From NCBI GenBank assembly GCA_022447225.1, contig JAKVAZ010000009.1:124001-188000 (forward strand): 64,000 nucleotides of DNA, read 5' to 3'. Below, piece after piece: positions 54,896 to 64,000 of the stretch (positions are counted from its first letter, which is position 1; every line of letters begins with the position of its first letter). Position numbers and translations under genes: made by a program. This DNA comes from Fuerstiella sp. (GTDB lineage Bacteria; Planctomycetota; Planctomycetia; Planctomycetales; Planctomycetaceae). A model generated the notes under the pieces. That model worked only from the letters and a program-made list of their open reading frames with translations, made no database searches and was not told where the DNA came from.

Positions 54896-57800
54896 ATGAT
54901 CCGCGCGGCGCTCAAGAATCCCTACCTCGTCATCGTTATCGTGTTGATGGTTGCTGTCATTGGCGGGATCAGTGTGCTGAAGATCCCGGCTGACCTTTTA
55001 CCAACCTTCAAAACCTCAGCCGCACAGATCGTCTGCTTCTACCCGGGCATGCCGCCGGAAGTCATGGAGCAGGACATCATGAGCCGCCTGCAGAGGTGGA
55101 CCGGACAGTCTTCTGGAATCGAACACCAGGAGGCGAAAGCCATGCAGGGCGTGTGCGTGGTCAAAGACTTCTTCCATCCGGAAGTCAGTCAGGCCGAAGC
55201 GCTCAGCCAGGTCAGCATGTACGCTATGAGCGACATGTTTTATCTGCCTCCGGGCACGATTCCTCCTATGGTGATGCCGTTCGATCCCACGGCCAGTGTG
55301 CCGCTTTGTCTGGTGTCAGTCTCCAATCCGGACATGACCGACGCCGAACTGTACGACGTGGCTTACAAAAACCTGCGCAACAATCTGCAGTCTATTTCCG
55401 GTGTTATCGCACCGGCTGTGAACGGAGGTACCTTGAGGCGCATTCTCGCCTATGTCGATCCCGATAAGCTGGTGGCTCACAATCTGTCGATCATGGAAGT
55501 CCACGCTGCCCTGCGACGCCAGAATGTACTGATCCCGGCCGGAAGCGCCAAAATCGGCGACAGCGAATTCTATATCTACACAAACGCAATTCCCGACAAG
55601 GTCGCAAAGCTCAATGAAGCACCCGTCAGGATTGGTCCTGGAGGTCAGCCGGTCCTCTTCAAAGACATCGGTGAAGTGAGGGACACCAGGCAGATTCAGT
55701 CGAATATCGTACGTGTCAACGGACGGCCACTGGTCTATGTTCCGGTCTATCGGCAACCTGGATCCAATACGATCGAAATTGTGGACCGCATTCACGACAA
55801 GCTTGAAGAAATCACACTTCGTCTGAAGGAGGAACGTCAGCGTCCGGATGGTTCCGATGATCCCAAGATGGTGAATCTGAATCTGGAAGTTGTGATGGAT
55901 CAGTCGGTTAAAGTGCGGGAGAGCGTCGATGCCCTGTGGATCGCTGCGTTACTGGGTGCTTTGTTTGCCGGCGGAATCGTATTCCTGTTTTTGCGTAATT
56001 TCCGCGCTACTTTGGTGATTGTGCTGGCGATCCCGGTCTCGATTCTGACATCACTGATTGGTCTGTACTTCACCGGTAATACGATCAATGCCATGACTCT
56101 GGGTGGTCTGGCACTGGCTGTCGGGATCCTGATCGATCAGGCGATTGTTGTCCTGGACAATGTCGAACGCCACATGAAAATGGACAAAGGGCACCTGCGT
56201 GCGGCACTTGACGGCACTCAGGAAGTCATCGTGCCGCTGTTTGTTTCGACGGTGACTTTCATGGTCGTCTTTTTTCCTGTGATCTTTTTGTCCGGTCTGG
56301 CCCGTTTCCTGTTCACCCCCCTGGCGATTGCTGTCCTGTTTGCCGTGGTGGCATCGTTCCTCATTGCTGTTTTCTTCGTCCCGGTCGCCGCCGCCAGGCT
56401 CATGCGAACGGGCAGCCACACAAAACCCGACATTGTGGAATCAGCCGATCAGGCCAGAGGCTGGCTGGTTCAGGGATACCGAGTGCTGCTGCTGCGGTCG
56501 CTCAAAGTCCCGTGGCTGGTCCTGGGCGTCGCTGCACTGCTGTTCGCACTTTCCCTCATACTGGTACGGAACACCGGTCGCGAACTGTTTCCCCCGGTCG
56601 ATTCAGGGCAGTTTACAGTCTATGTGCGGGCACCTTCGGGCACCAAACTGGAACGATCACGAGATCTTGTCAAACAGATCGAAAACGTCATCGTTGACGA
56701 ACTCGGTGATCCGGCTCCGGATAACCCGACCCCGGATGCAGTCTATCCGTCTACAAAGAATAAATACGCCGCTGGTGAAGATCGTATTCTGACAGACGAA
56801 GAAGTTCAGGCCGCAAAAGCCGACTCACACTGCAGTATGCTGATTGCAAATATCGGAGTGCTGCTGGACTGGCCGGCTGCTTACACACCCAATACCGGCG
56901 CGATGGATTCCTTCATTCTTGTTCAGCTGGACAGGGGAGGCCCCGACGTCTTCCGGAATGTCAGTCGCCTCAGAACAAAACTGAACGATCTGTTTCCCGA
57001 TGTCGAGTTCGCCTTTGACACCGGTGGAATTCTGACAGCCGCTCTGAATATGGGAGAACCGTCTCCGATCCATTTTCAGGTCACCGGTTACACGCTGGAG
57101 ACAGCTCATCAGATCGCGGACCACCTGATCGAAACCATTACTGCCGTACCAGGCGCCATTGACGTCCGTGTCGCCCAACGTATCGATTATCCGATGATTC
57201 GTGTCGAAATTGATCGCGTTAAAGCGCTCGATCGAGGTGTCTCACCGGAAGAAGTCATGAAGTGCCTGGTGAGTTCCACGAACAGCTCCATCAATTTCGA
57301 TCCGGCTTTCTGGATCGACCCCAGAAACGGCAATCACTATTTTCTGGGTACTCAGTATTATGAGGAACAGATCAATTCCCTGGACACACTGCGCAGGATT
57401 CCGGTCAAAGGTGGTGGTGCTGACACTCCAATCGTGTTCCTGGAGGAAGTTGCGGAAATCATCACAAATGTCACGGGGCCATCCGTCATCAATCATCGTA
57501 ATATCACGCGAGTGACTGACGTTTACGCCAACGTGTTACCCGGTTTCGACCTGGGAACGGTCGTCCGAAACATTGAAGAGAAGGTGACCAGTCCCGATCA
57601 TCCATTGCAGCTTCAGGCGACCGCTGACTCAAGAGCAGCAGCGGCTCAGTATCCAATCTGGTTCCAGAACGTACTCACGGCCGCGGGTTTGAACACCCCG
57701 ACTCGGTATAAAGTCGGCGGAGACGGTTTTACGGGATTCACAGTCGAGCTTCAGGGTGAGATTCGGTCGATGAGGGATTCATTTGTCGACTTTGCACTGG

Positions 57801-58303
57801 GACTGATTCTGGCAGCTCTGCTGGTTTACCTGGTCATGGTGGCCCAGTTCCGGTCTTTTCTTGATCCTCTCATCGTGATGGTTACCGTTCCACTGGGATT
57901 TGTAGGCGTCGCATTCGTTCTGACGTTCTGGCAAACCCGACTGAACATCCAGTCGTTTATGGGCATCATCATGATGATTGGAATCGTGGTGGAATATACG
58001 ATTGTGCTGCTGGACTTTGCCAACCATCGGCTCACGAGCGGAGCAACGGTTCACCAGGCGATCGTTGATGCGGCTGTGGTACGTTTTCGGCCGATCCTGA
58101 TGACATCAGTCACCACCATTCTGGCACTGTTACCCATGGCAATTGGATTTGCCGGAGGTGAAGCCGATGAACCTCTGGCACGCACTATTGTGGGTGCTGT
58201 CATTGCAGCCACTCTGCTGCCAAAATTTGTGGTACCGTGTCTGTATGTGATTTTAAAACGACAACCCCGACTCAATGAAGATGACGTCAAGGCATGGGCC
58301 TGA
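54896..58303 (+). CDS. RND family efflux transporter permease
   Basis: About 1135 residues from ATG 54896, where homology begins (MIRAALKNPYLVIVIVLMVAV); the frame is open further upstream but without homology. Twelve membrane helices and two large periplasmic loops are in the normal RND places. Helix 4 reads GILIDQAIVVLDNVERH near 413: the first Asp of the usual DD pair is kept, the second is Gln. Helix 10 reads IGIVVEYTIVLLDFANH near 1032, with Glu where AcrB has its proton-relay Lys. Such substitutions recall heavy-metal (CzcA/CusA) types, yet the substrate is not known. It uses proton influx to move substrates out across both membranes with the adaptor and TolC proteins encoded next. The sister gene 58453 follows 150 bp later. 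Confidence 0.93.
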   Translation: MIRAALKNPYLVIVIVLMVAVIGGISVLKIPADLLPTFKTSAAQIVCFYPGMPPEVMEQDIMSRLQRWTGQSSGIEHQEAKAMQGVCVVKDFFHPEVSQAEALSQVSMYAMSDMFYLPPGTIPPMVMPFDPTASVPLCLVSVSNPDMTDAELYDVAYKNLRNNLQSISGVIAPAVNGGTLRRILAYVDPDKLVAHNLSIMEVHAALRRQNVLIPAGSAKIGDSEFYIYTNAIPDKVAKLNEAPVRIGPGGQPVLFKDIGEVRDTRQIQSNIVRVNGRPLVYVPVYRQPGSNTIEIVDRIHDKLEEITLRLKEERQRPDGSDDPKMVNLNLEVVMDQSVKVRESVDALWIAALLGALFAGGIVFLFLRNFRATLVIVLAIPVSILTSLIGLYFTGNTINAMTLGGLALAVGILIDQAIVVLDNVERHMKMDKGHLRAALDGTQEVIVPLFVSTVTFMVVFFPVIFLSGLARFLFTPLAIAVLFAVVASFLIAVFFVPVAAARLMRTGSHTKPDIVESADQARGWLVQGYRVLLLRSLKVPWLVLGVAALLFALSLILVRNTGRELFPPVDSGQFTVYVRAPSGTKLERSRDLVKQIENVIVDELGDPAPDNPTPDAVYPSTKNKYAAGEDRILTDEEVQAAKADSHCSMLIANIGVLLDWPAAYTPNTGAMDSFILVQLDRGGPDVFRNVSRLRTKLNDLFPDVEFAFDTGGILTAALNMGEPSPIHFQVTGYTLETAHQIADHLIETITAVPGAIDVRVAQRIDYPMIRVEIDRVKALDRGVSPEEVMKCLVSSTNSSINFDPAFWIDPRNGNHYFLGTQYYEEQINSLDTLRRIPVKGGGADTPIVFLEEVAEIITNVTGPSVINHRNITRVTDVYANVLPGFDLGTVVRNIEEKVTSPDHPLQLQATADSRAAAAQYPIWFQNVLTAAGLNTPTRYKVGGDGFTGFTVELQGEIRSMRDSFVDFALGLILAALLVYLVMVAQFRSFLDPLIVMVTVPLGFVGVAFVLTFWQTRLNIQSFMGIIMMIGIVVEYTIVLLDFANHRLTSGATVHQAIVDAAVVRFRPILMTSVTTILALLPMAIGFAGGEADEPLARTIVGAVIAATLLPKFVVPCLYVILKRQPRLNEDDVKAWA

Positions 58304-58452
58304 AAACACATGGAAGGCGAGGAACGATCCTATACGACTGGTCTGACTCAACTGTTTCGTGACACACGAAACCGACAAACATGCTGCCATACCTGGATCA
58401 TTTTACAGTTGCCCCGGTTGAACCACCACGGCAGCGCGTACTGGAACATCTA

Positions 58453-59784
58453 ATGAATTTCCGACGTAAGCACTCACTGACCACTGGACGGCTCCAGGAC
58501 ATTGTCCTCGCCGCTTTATTCGTGACTTTCACTACAGCGGCCCACCAGGCGTTTGCTCAGCCACATCTGGTGACCGTGGAAGGGCAAGAATACCGCGAAA
58601 CCGTGAAACTTCAGGGGGCAACGGTCCATGGATTTCAGGTCACAGATATCAGAGCCAAACTTGGCGGGTTCGTGAAGTCAATTGGCAGCCTCAACGGACA
58701 GGACGTGGATATTGGGTCTCGTGTAAAACAAGGTGAAATTCTGGCCGTTCTGGATATCCCTGAAATGAAAAATCTGCTCGTAGAAAAAAAAGCGATGGTC
58801 ACTCAGGCAAAAAGCGAGGTAGCCCAGGCCGATGCAGCAATCCTGGAAGCTGAAGCTGCCGTCATTCAGAGCAGGGCGCAACTGGAGCAGGTGCGTTCAC
58901 AGACTGCTGAAAAAACGGCCATGCTGAAACTCAACGAAAAGAAACTGAACCGTCTGATCGGCCTGGCCAGCAGCGGTGCGATCGACCAGGACGCTATCGA
59001 CGAAGCAACGTTTGAAGTTGCAGTTGCGAAGGCCCGGCTAAACAGTGTCAAAGCAGACATTCGGGCTGCGAATGCTAAAACTCAGGCGGTTCAGGCAACC
59101 GTTCGAAAAACGCAGGCGGACCGGAAAAGCGCTGATGCAAGAGTGGCTGTCAGTGAATCGTCAGTGAATCGTCTGAAGACGATGATGAACTACACGGTCA
59201 TCACAGCGCCTTATGACGGCGTGATTACCAGGCGAATGATCGATCTGGGAAGTTACGTGAAACCTGCCGAAAACAATTCCGCCGCCATGCTTGTGTTTCA
59301 GCTGACGCAGGTCAGCAGAGTCCGCATCGTTGTTGCTGTTCCCAACAATAAAATTGAACTCATCGAACTTGGTCAAACCGTGCTGTTCGATTCCATCGGT
59401 GGCCTTCAGGGAACAGCGTTTCGCGGTCAGGTCACTCGTGTGGCCGGCGCGCTGGATGCGAAAACCAGGACCATGCCGATCGAAGTTCACCTCGACAATC
59501 CGGCAGTCGATGACCTAAGCGGCAAAACCGTGGAACTCAAACCCGGACTTTACGGTTCACTCACCATTATCCGCAGAGACTGGACAGGCGATTCTCTGCT
59601 GCCGGTGGTTCCGGCATCTGCTGTCGCCAGAGATCCTGACGGCAATAATTACGTAACCCTGATGAAAGACGGCACTCCGATCCGGCGGAATGTCAAAATT
59701 GCCTTCAATGACGCCGTCACTGTGGGTATCAGCAGTGGCCTGAGCATTGGTGACCGGGTCATGAAATCAGTCGCCAAACGATAG
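58453..59784 (+). CDS. Efflux RND transporter periplasmic adaptor subunit
   Basis: 443 residues from ATG 58453, with an N-terminal hydrophobic export signal (IVLAALFVTFTTAAHQAFA). It shows an HlyD/AcrA-type plan: a lipoyl-like half (TDIRAKLGGFVKSIGSLNGQDVDIGSRVKQGEILAVLD), a long alpha-helical hairpin (about 105-235, with AKSEVAQADAAILEAEAAVIQS and many Ala/Gln/Glu heptads), the second lipoyl half (YTVITAPYDGVITRRMIDLGSYV), then beta-barrel and membrane-proximal domains (TVLFDSIGGLQGTAFRGQVTRVAG, LKPGLYGSLTI, VPASAVARDPDG). It joins the RND permease to the outer-membrane channel. It lies downstream of the permease and convergent with the TolC-type gene. The frame continues upstream to 58381, but that extension lacks a signal. 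Confidence 0.93.
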   Translation: MNFRRKHSLTTGRLQDIVLAALFVTFTTAAHQAFAQPHLVTVEGQEYRETVKLQGATVHGFQVTDIRAKLGGFVKSIGSLNGQDVDIGSRVKQGEILAVLDIPEMKNLLVEKKAMVTQAKSEVAQADAAILEAEAAVIQSRAQLEQVRSQTAEKTAMLKLNEKKLNRLIGLASSGAIDQDAIDEATFEVAVAKARLNSVKADIRAANAKTQAVQATVRKTQADRKSADARVAVSESSVNRLKTMMNYTVITAPYDGVITRRMIDLGSYVKPAENNSAAMLVFQLTQVSRVRIVVAVPNNKIELIELGQTVLFDSIGGLQGTAFRGQVTRVAGALDAKTRTMPIEVHLDNPAVDDLSGKTVELKPGLYGSLTIIRRDWTGDSLLPVVPASAVARDPDGNNYVTLMKDGTPIRRNVKIAFNDAVTVGISSGLSIGDRVMKSVAKR

Positions 59785-59914
59785 CGTTTGCATATCTGAA
59801 TCTTCATCGGCCGATCACACAAGGCCGGAAACTGCGCACAGTATGTTGTCGCCACCTTAACTCAGACACATCATCCGCTTGTGTCTGGTTTTCTGTCAGC
59901 CTGTGGCTTTCGGC

Positions 59915-61816
59915 CTATAGACTCTGCGACACCGGTCGGCCAATAGCACGCAGTAGAGACGTCTGTGCTTTGTTGTAGTCCACAATGGCGCGCAGCAAAT
60001 TCAGTCGCGTGCTGCTAACTCCGTTGAGTGCCTGAATGGCTTCCAGAGGTAACCCTTCAAGACCTCGGATTCGGTCCAGATTCATCTGCAGGACCCGGGA
60101 TGCGTCCTCCACGTTGCGCCGTGCCAGGTCAGTTCTCTGTCGACCGGCATCAACCCGATGCCAGGCATTCCGCACGTCTGCTGCGATCTGGTCCTGGACC
60201 TGGTGTGCTCTGAGCACTGACTGACGGTAGCGACTGTCGCTTTCACGTCGTGCTGCCCGCTCGCCAAACCCAAAGTTACGAACCTGCCAAACCAGAATCG
60301 CATCAAAGTCAGAGCGAACGCCCAGCCCGCTGCGGTTGCTGCCAGGTCCTCCGTCAAAGCCACCGGCTGACATACCCAGATTGACATGTGGAATAAACGG
60401 TCGCAACTTCTGAGACTTCGCACCGGCACCTTCAGCCTGAGCCAGAGCATAGTGTTCCGCAACTTCCGGACGACACCGCTGTCCCTGCGCAATTAATGAT
60501 TCCAGGTCACAGGATTCTGAAATCAGATCGATTGCCAGCAGATGGTCATCAGCACTGTAAAGCAACGCATCTGCAGAGAGGAGTGCCGGATCCAGTCGGA
60601 CGATGCGAATCAGTTCGCTGGAAGCAATCTTCAGTTTCAGTTTTGCATTCACCTGGGACTGCTGACGGTTTGCCACGATGACTTTCACACGTGAGACTTC
60701 GGCGGCTGAAGCTCTGCCCGCCGTTACAAAAGCCTCTGTGATCGATAGCAGATTCTCAGCCTCGTGAAGATTCAGGTCCGTCGCCGCAACTTCACCCTGA
60801 GCTGCAACGAGGTCAAAATAAGCGATGGCCGCGTCCAGTTGAGCGTTGTTGAATTCCACAGTATGACGGTGTCTGGCAGCACGGGACAGTTGTCGGGCCA
60901 CCAGTGGCTGAAATAACACATCTGCAATCGGCAGATCAACGAAAAGTCGAGCCGGACCACCGGCTCCGCCGGCCATCGGAGCATTAGCAACTTTGGCTCC
61001 TCCGCCCACAAATAATGAGTTCCGACTGACATCAACAATTTGCCCGTTTATGGCCTGAATCCGTCCTTCATGTCGGGTCGCCCCAATCCCCAGATTCAAA
61101 GACGGAACCCACAACACGTCAGCGGCATCTACATTGGCTTCGGCCTGATTAATCCGTTCCCAGGCCAGCTGAACAGCCCAGTTGTGTCCCCCGGCCAGTC
61201 GTAAAACAGTGGGCAGATCAACAGGAAAGGCATCCGATCTGGAGACCAGGGCTTCTTCGACTGCCGGTTCATCAGAATCGACAGATACCGATTCAGTTGA
61301 CACCGGCAAAACAGATAACGCCTTGTGTTTCTCATCTCGGTCCGTGGCGTACGGAAAGCCGGGGAGCATATCGGTTCCGCTGATACCCGTGTTTCCATGC
61401 TCCGAGTTAACAGTCGCCCTGTGAACATGCTCAGTCCGGTTTTCGGCGACTGCTTCCGATGACTGTTCAGAGTGAATCGATCTCTGGTCGAGACGATCTG
61501 CGGTGTGTTCTGCTGCTGCAGATTTAGTTTCGCCGGAGATCTGCATTTCTGCAGGCGAGGTATCGGTGTCCGATGTCGTCTCGCTGGGTTTTGCAGCTGC
61601 GTGCCGCAGAGAGGCAAAATTTTGAGCGTGCCAATCGGTTCGAATGCGTTCACTCGCGGTCAGTCCACCGTCCACATCTTTTCCCTGCCGCACCGACATG
61701 ACCGGTTGGAATCGTGACAGACTTCTGACACCACTCGTACTGTCCGAACTCTGACAACCAGCCAGCCCGGACAGCAGCGTCATCGCAATCGAAAATTGGC
61801 AGTATCGATTCGACAT
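59915..61816 (-). CDS. TolC family outer-membrane efflux lipoprotein
   Basis: 633 residues. A lipoprotein signal (MSNRYCQFSIAMTLLSGLAGC) puts the lipid-bearing Cys near 21. Residues about 25-190 form an acidic, Ser/Thr/Glu-rich low-complexity stretch, far longer than usual. From about 195 the outer-membrane factor repeats begin (LPTVLRLAGGHNWAVQLAWERINQAEANVDAADVLWVPSLNLGIG, then DAAIAYFDLVAAQGEVAATDLNLHEAENLLSITEAFVTAG), and the second half has the matching repeat (IPHVNLGMSAGG, FGFGERAARRESDSRYRQ, IAADVRNAWHRVD). It would form the trimeric channel for the RND pump. It is convergent with the adaptor gene. The in-frame GTG at 61846 is not used because the signal starts at the ATG. Confidence 0.9.
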   Translation of the reverse strand: MSNRYCQFSIAMTLLSGLAGCQSSDSTSGVRSLSRFQPVMSVRQGKDVDGGLTASERIRTDWHAQNFASLRHAAAKPSETTSDTDTSPAEMQISGETKSAAAEHTADRLDQRSIHSEQSSEAVAENRTEHVHRATVNSEHGNTGISGTDMLPGFPYATDRDEKHKALSVLPVSTESVSVDSDEPAVEEALVSRSDAFPVDLPTVLRLAGGHNWAVQLAWERINQAEANVDAADVLWVPSLNLGIGATRHEGRIQAINGQIVDVSRNSLFVGGGAKVANAPMAGGAGGPARLFVDLPIADVLFQPLVARQLSRAARHRHTVEFNNAQLDAAIAYFDLVAAQGEVAATDLNLHEAENLLSITEAFVTAGRASAAEVSRVKVIVANRQQSQVNAKLKLKIASSELIRIVRLDPALLSADALLYSADDHLLAIDLISESCDLESLIAQGQRCRPEVAEHYALAQAEGAGAKSQKLRPFIPHVNLGMSAGGFDGGPGSNRSGLGVRSDFDAILVWQVRNFGFGERAARRESDSRYRQSVLRAHQVQDQIAADVRNAWHRVDAGRQRTDLARRNVEDASRVLQMNLDRIRGLEGLPLEAIQALNGVSSTRLNLLRAIVDYNKAQTSLLRAIGRPVSQSL

Positions 61817-62574
61817 TGCATGGCCCGGTGATTCAGCGCCCGACACTCGTCGGCTGAAACAATGATGAGGAAAGATCTCAGAAGAACAGAGAACAAGGTC
61901 CTGCGTGTCAGATCGGCGAATCCAGTTGCCACCGTTTGCAGGAATGTTCCGACTGCTCCGGTTTATCCACAGACTCCGGTTACGCGTCAGAAATACAACG
62001 GTTCACCGGGTAAAATCGACGATCATGATTTTCCCGGTTGTACCGGCTGTTCCAGATAGGTGCTGAAATGCAAGTCCAGACAAGCCTGACATCCGCACGG
62101 CGACTCCCATTCCGTGTGATTCGTTGCAGGACATTTCGGGTACTCTATCTGCACAAATCCCGTCTGTGCAGTCTGCGCCGGTTACAGCGACTTTTCCTGC
62201 AGTCAGTCAGCTCACAGGGCCAAAACCCGGGACACGTCATTCCGACCGTCAGTCGCGACGATGGTGCGGCACTCAAATCAGAGCCAAAGGTTCCTGGTCC
62301 ACGTAAACGAAAGCGTCAGACTGCCATAAGTATCTGCAAAAAAAGCAAGTCGCGAAGATCTCCTGAAGGGACACCTGGAAAGCAACCGGAACCTGTTTTC
62401 GTCTTTTGTTTCCGGACCAACCGGCTTCACAGACGTGCACCGGGCGGAGATTGGTGATTTTACGGAATTGCGTCTATCCTTTTTTTGTTTTGTGAAACAA
62501 CCGGGCAAATCAAACAAGACCTGTGTCCGGGTCTGCTGAATCATTGAACAGGAAGTGTCGGTGCCTGATTGCAA
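61817..62574. other. Gene-free stretch between the TolC-type gene and the YrhK-like gene
   Basis: 758 bp between divergent genes. Open frames on either strand have Arg/Ser/Thr-rich translations without a domain. A weak hairpin TTGTTT-TGTG-AAACAA lies near 62486. No promoter was recognised. Confidence 0.45.
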
Positions 62575-63225
62575 ATGTCATTTCACCATAAAACATCCAG
62601 GAATATTGTCTCCTGGATGTCGGTGCTCTTCATCATCGGGTCCGTCTGTTTTGGCGGAGCTGCCGCCGCGTTTCTGCTTCCCTCGGCAAATCACGTCCGT
62701 CTGAATTGGGTGTTCTTCACCGGATCCATCATCTTTACCGTTGCCGGCTATCTGCAGCTTCGACACGCCACAAACCAAAAGGGACAGATTTCGCGGTTCT
62801 TTGCCTGGCGTCCCCAAAATGTCGGCTATCCGGCAGCTCTGACCCAATGGATTGGCGCACTCTTTTTTAACATCAACACTTTCGACGCAACACTGACGGA
62901 CTTCTCGTGGATTGAGGGTGATCTGTATATCTGGACGCCAAATGTTATTGGTTCCGTTCTTTTCCTGGTTTCGGCCTGCTATCTCCTGCAGGAAACAACG
63001 TTTCGCTTTGCGATTTCTGATCTCGACAGCTGTGGTGCCTGGATCAATCTGCTTGGATGCATCGCCTTCATGATCTCCGCCCTCTGTTCCGTTGACCTTC
63101 CGTGGCAGGTTTCAGAGTCCGTAACCAGACTTGCTTTGATCACCATTGCCCTGGGCGCCCTGTGCTTCCTGATCGTGTCTGTACTGACCCTGCTCCGGAT
63201 GGGTTCCGATCAGATGTCGCCCTGA
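62575..63225 (+). CDS. YrhK-like integral membrane protein
   Basis: About 216 residues with six probable membrane helices. The N-terminal part (VSWMSVLFIIGSVCFGGAAAAFLLP, LNWVFFTGSIIFTVAGYLQLRHA) resembles the YrhK domain (PF14145), a paired-helix membrane unit of unknown role; the later parts (YIWTPNVIGSVLFLVSACYLLQ, GAWINLLGCIAFMISALCS, ALITIALGALCFLIVSVLTLL) repeat the theme. ATG 62575 is used; TTG at 62569 would add two residues. No clear Shine-Dalgarno is visible at either. It is alone between the efflux genes and the gyrase-type gene. Function unknown. Confidence 0.7.
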   Translation: MSFHHKTSRNIVSWMSVLFIIGSVCFGGAAAAFLLPSANHVRLNWVFFTGSIIFTVAGYLQLRHATNQKGQISRFFAWRPQNVGYPAALTQWIGALFFNINTFDATLTDFSWIEGDLYIWTPNVIGSVLFLVSACYLLQETTFRFAISDLDSCGAWINLLGCIAFMISALCSVDLPWQVSESVTRLALITIALGALCFLIVSVLTLLRMGSDQMSP

Positions 63226-63528
63226 CCGTTCAGAATCAAAGCACATGCACTGCCCCGGATGGTCGTCGCTTAACCTGACAGGTTTCCTGTTCAGAGGGTT
63301 CCCATCCACAGCTCACAGCGAACAACCTGTAACAGAACAATGGTTCGCACGGGTGGTAAAAGTCACCCGATGTCCATGATCACGACATCACCAACATCCC
63401 ACGACCTCTGCGATCGCCTCCTGCCAATTTGGTTGCAACCGGATCCCGGTGCCTCACGAAGACGTTGAAGAAACATCATGATCACGTTTTCAGCCCAGTG
63501 ATGATCGTTATTTTAAGCCCCACAGCGG
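63226..63528. other. Intergenic region between convergent genes
   Basis: 303 bp. A short hairpin at 63350-63369 (CGGGTG, eight-base loop, CACCCG) lies between the converging ends and might be a terminator, but no T tract follows. Nothing else was recognised. Confidence 0.4.
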
Positions 63529-64000
63529 CTATTCTTCCTGCTCTTCTATAAACGACCAGTCAACCAGTTCAATTTCCGGACGCAGCACTTCAACAAACCC
63601 AATACGTTTACTTGTCTGAACGCCTCGACCTCCGCGAGATGCAACCTGATATTTCTGCTGTCCAAACGACACGACCCGTCCACTGGAATTCTTTACCCGC
63701 AAACAATCGCTGGGACGTGCCAGCTGGACAATCCCCAGCACGTGATCCCTGTCATCCACCCTGATCCCGCGCACTCCTTTTCCTGCATTCGTGAGTAAAG
63801 GGATATCGTCAAGTGAAAAATGCACGACTCTGGCAGATGCGCTGGCCATCATGCATGTTTCCGCATCCGTAATCAGTTGACAGTCGACAACTTCGTCTCG
63901 CTGGCGCAGTCGACAGAATTTCCGTCCGGCTCTGGTGGACGGTGTACGAAAGCCGTGCAACGGAATACTCAGAACCTGTCCCTGCCTCGTTGCCACCAGC
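63529..64000 (-). CDS. DNA gyrase / topoisomerase IV subunit A, C-terminal fragment (5' end beyond window)
   Basis: The frame is open at the right edge and ends at 63529; about 156 residues are visible. They match the beta-pinwheel C-terminal domain of GyrA/ParC: repeated blades ATRQGQVLSIPL, ARVVHFSLDDIPLLTNAGKGVRGIRVDD, GRVVSFGQQKYQVASRGGRGVQTSKR, and the last residues (EIELVDWSFIEEQEE). Each blade follows the pattern of a basic start, a hydrophobic strand and a G-x-G turn. Subunit A carries the DNA-cleaving tyrosine, which lies outside the window, so GyrA and ParC cannot be told apart here. The gene is convergent with the YrhK-like gene. Confidence 0.82.
   Translation of the reverse strand, partial: LVATRQGQVLSIPLHGFRTPSTRAGRKFCRLRQRDEVVDCQLITDAETCMMASASARVVHFSLDDIPLLTNAGKGVRGIRVDDRDHVLGIVQLARPSDCLRVKNSSGRVVSFGQQKYQVASRGGRGVQTSKRIGFVEVLRPEIELVDWSFIEEQEE

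Noticed and set aside
62038-62457. 139-codon plus-strand frame in the gap before the YrhK-like gene
   Set aside because: Composition is rich in Arg, Lys and Ser with no motif or start signal, so it looks like a chance frame.

Overview
The window reads as chromosomal DNA of a planctomycete (Planctomycetota, probably a marine member of the Planctomycetaceae or a related family). The evidence is the gene content: DUF1549/DUF1553 cytochrome proteins, several Tat-exported DUF1501 proteins, PVC-type CxxCH heme-binding dehydrogenases, DUF1080 and ThuA sugar proteins, a DUF6268-like barrel protein, and loosely packed genes on both strands separated by gene-free gaps of 300 to 1400 bp. Ribosome binding sites are clear for some genes and absent for others, and GTG and TTG starts occur. 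I found no tRNA, rRNA, CRISPR array, transposase, integrase or prophage gene. The species-level identity is inference.

Layout. 1-5025 (minus): an Nramp-like transporter followed by a translationally coupled cassette of two paralogous luciferase-like flavin oxidoreductases around an Ldh-type dehydrogenase; the last gene runs off the left edge. 5619-15887: a secreted GSDH-type dehydrogenase with three CxxCH motifs, an EamA exporter, a lactonase, and a DUF1549/DUF1553 - DUF1501 pair. 15963-19570: a lipoprotein fusing a formylglycine-enzyme-like domain to a PQQ-like propeller, a DUF1501 gene remnant and a small membrane protein. 19713-26497 (minus): an SMP-30-like lactonase, ThuA, a 1159-residue heme dehydrogenase and a Gfo/Idh/MocA oxidoreductase, the last three very tightly packed. 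27373-34474 (minus): a PHP/DUF3604 protein, a beta-barrel protein, a nitrilase-family amidase, a 1.4 kb gene-free stretch with several hairpins, a solitary rpmA (L27) with a clear terminator, and a secreted hypothetical protein.

35138-42639: an exported enolase-superfamily protein, another DUF1501 protein, a six-copy 15-bp tandem repeat, and a plus-strand run of acyl-CoA ligase, hot-dog thioesterase and a second acyl-CoA ligase. 42976-47776: a GNAT acetyltransferase, FmdB-type zinc ribbon, a secreted hypothetical protein, a bifunctional-nuclease-family protein, a DUF1080 protein and a GT4 glycosyltransferase. 47873-54747: a very large membrane protein with a degenerate spermidine-synthase-like domain, formyltetrahydrofolate deformylase (purU), an AcpH-like protein, a sugar epimerase and an orphan heme-copper-oxidase subunit III-like protein. 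54896-61816: a complete RND efflux set (permease, adaptor, and a convergent TolC-type lipoprotein). 62575-64000: a small YrhK-like membrane protein and the C-terminal end of a gyrase/topoisomerase IV A subunit.

How they may work together (inference). Many products are exported and act on carbohydrates: two lactonases, two heme dehydrogenases, ThuA, Gfo/Idh/MocA, DUF1080 and an epimerase. Together they fit oxidative catabolism of glycosides through keto-sugars at the cell surface, a common planctomycete lifestyle on algal polysaccharides. The cassettes I would look at first are the coupled luciferase-like/Ldh/luciferase-like operon with its aberrant Nramp-like neighbour, the degenerate spermidine-synthase membrane protein, the heme dehydrogenase with its cytochrome domain ahead of the propeller, and the hairpin-rich gene-free region.
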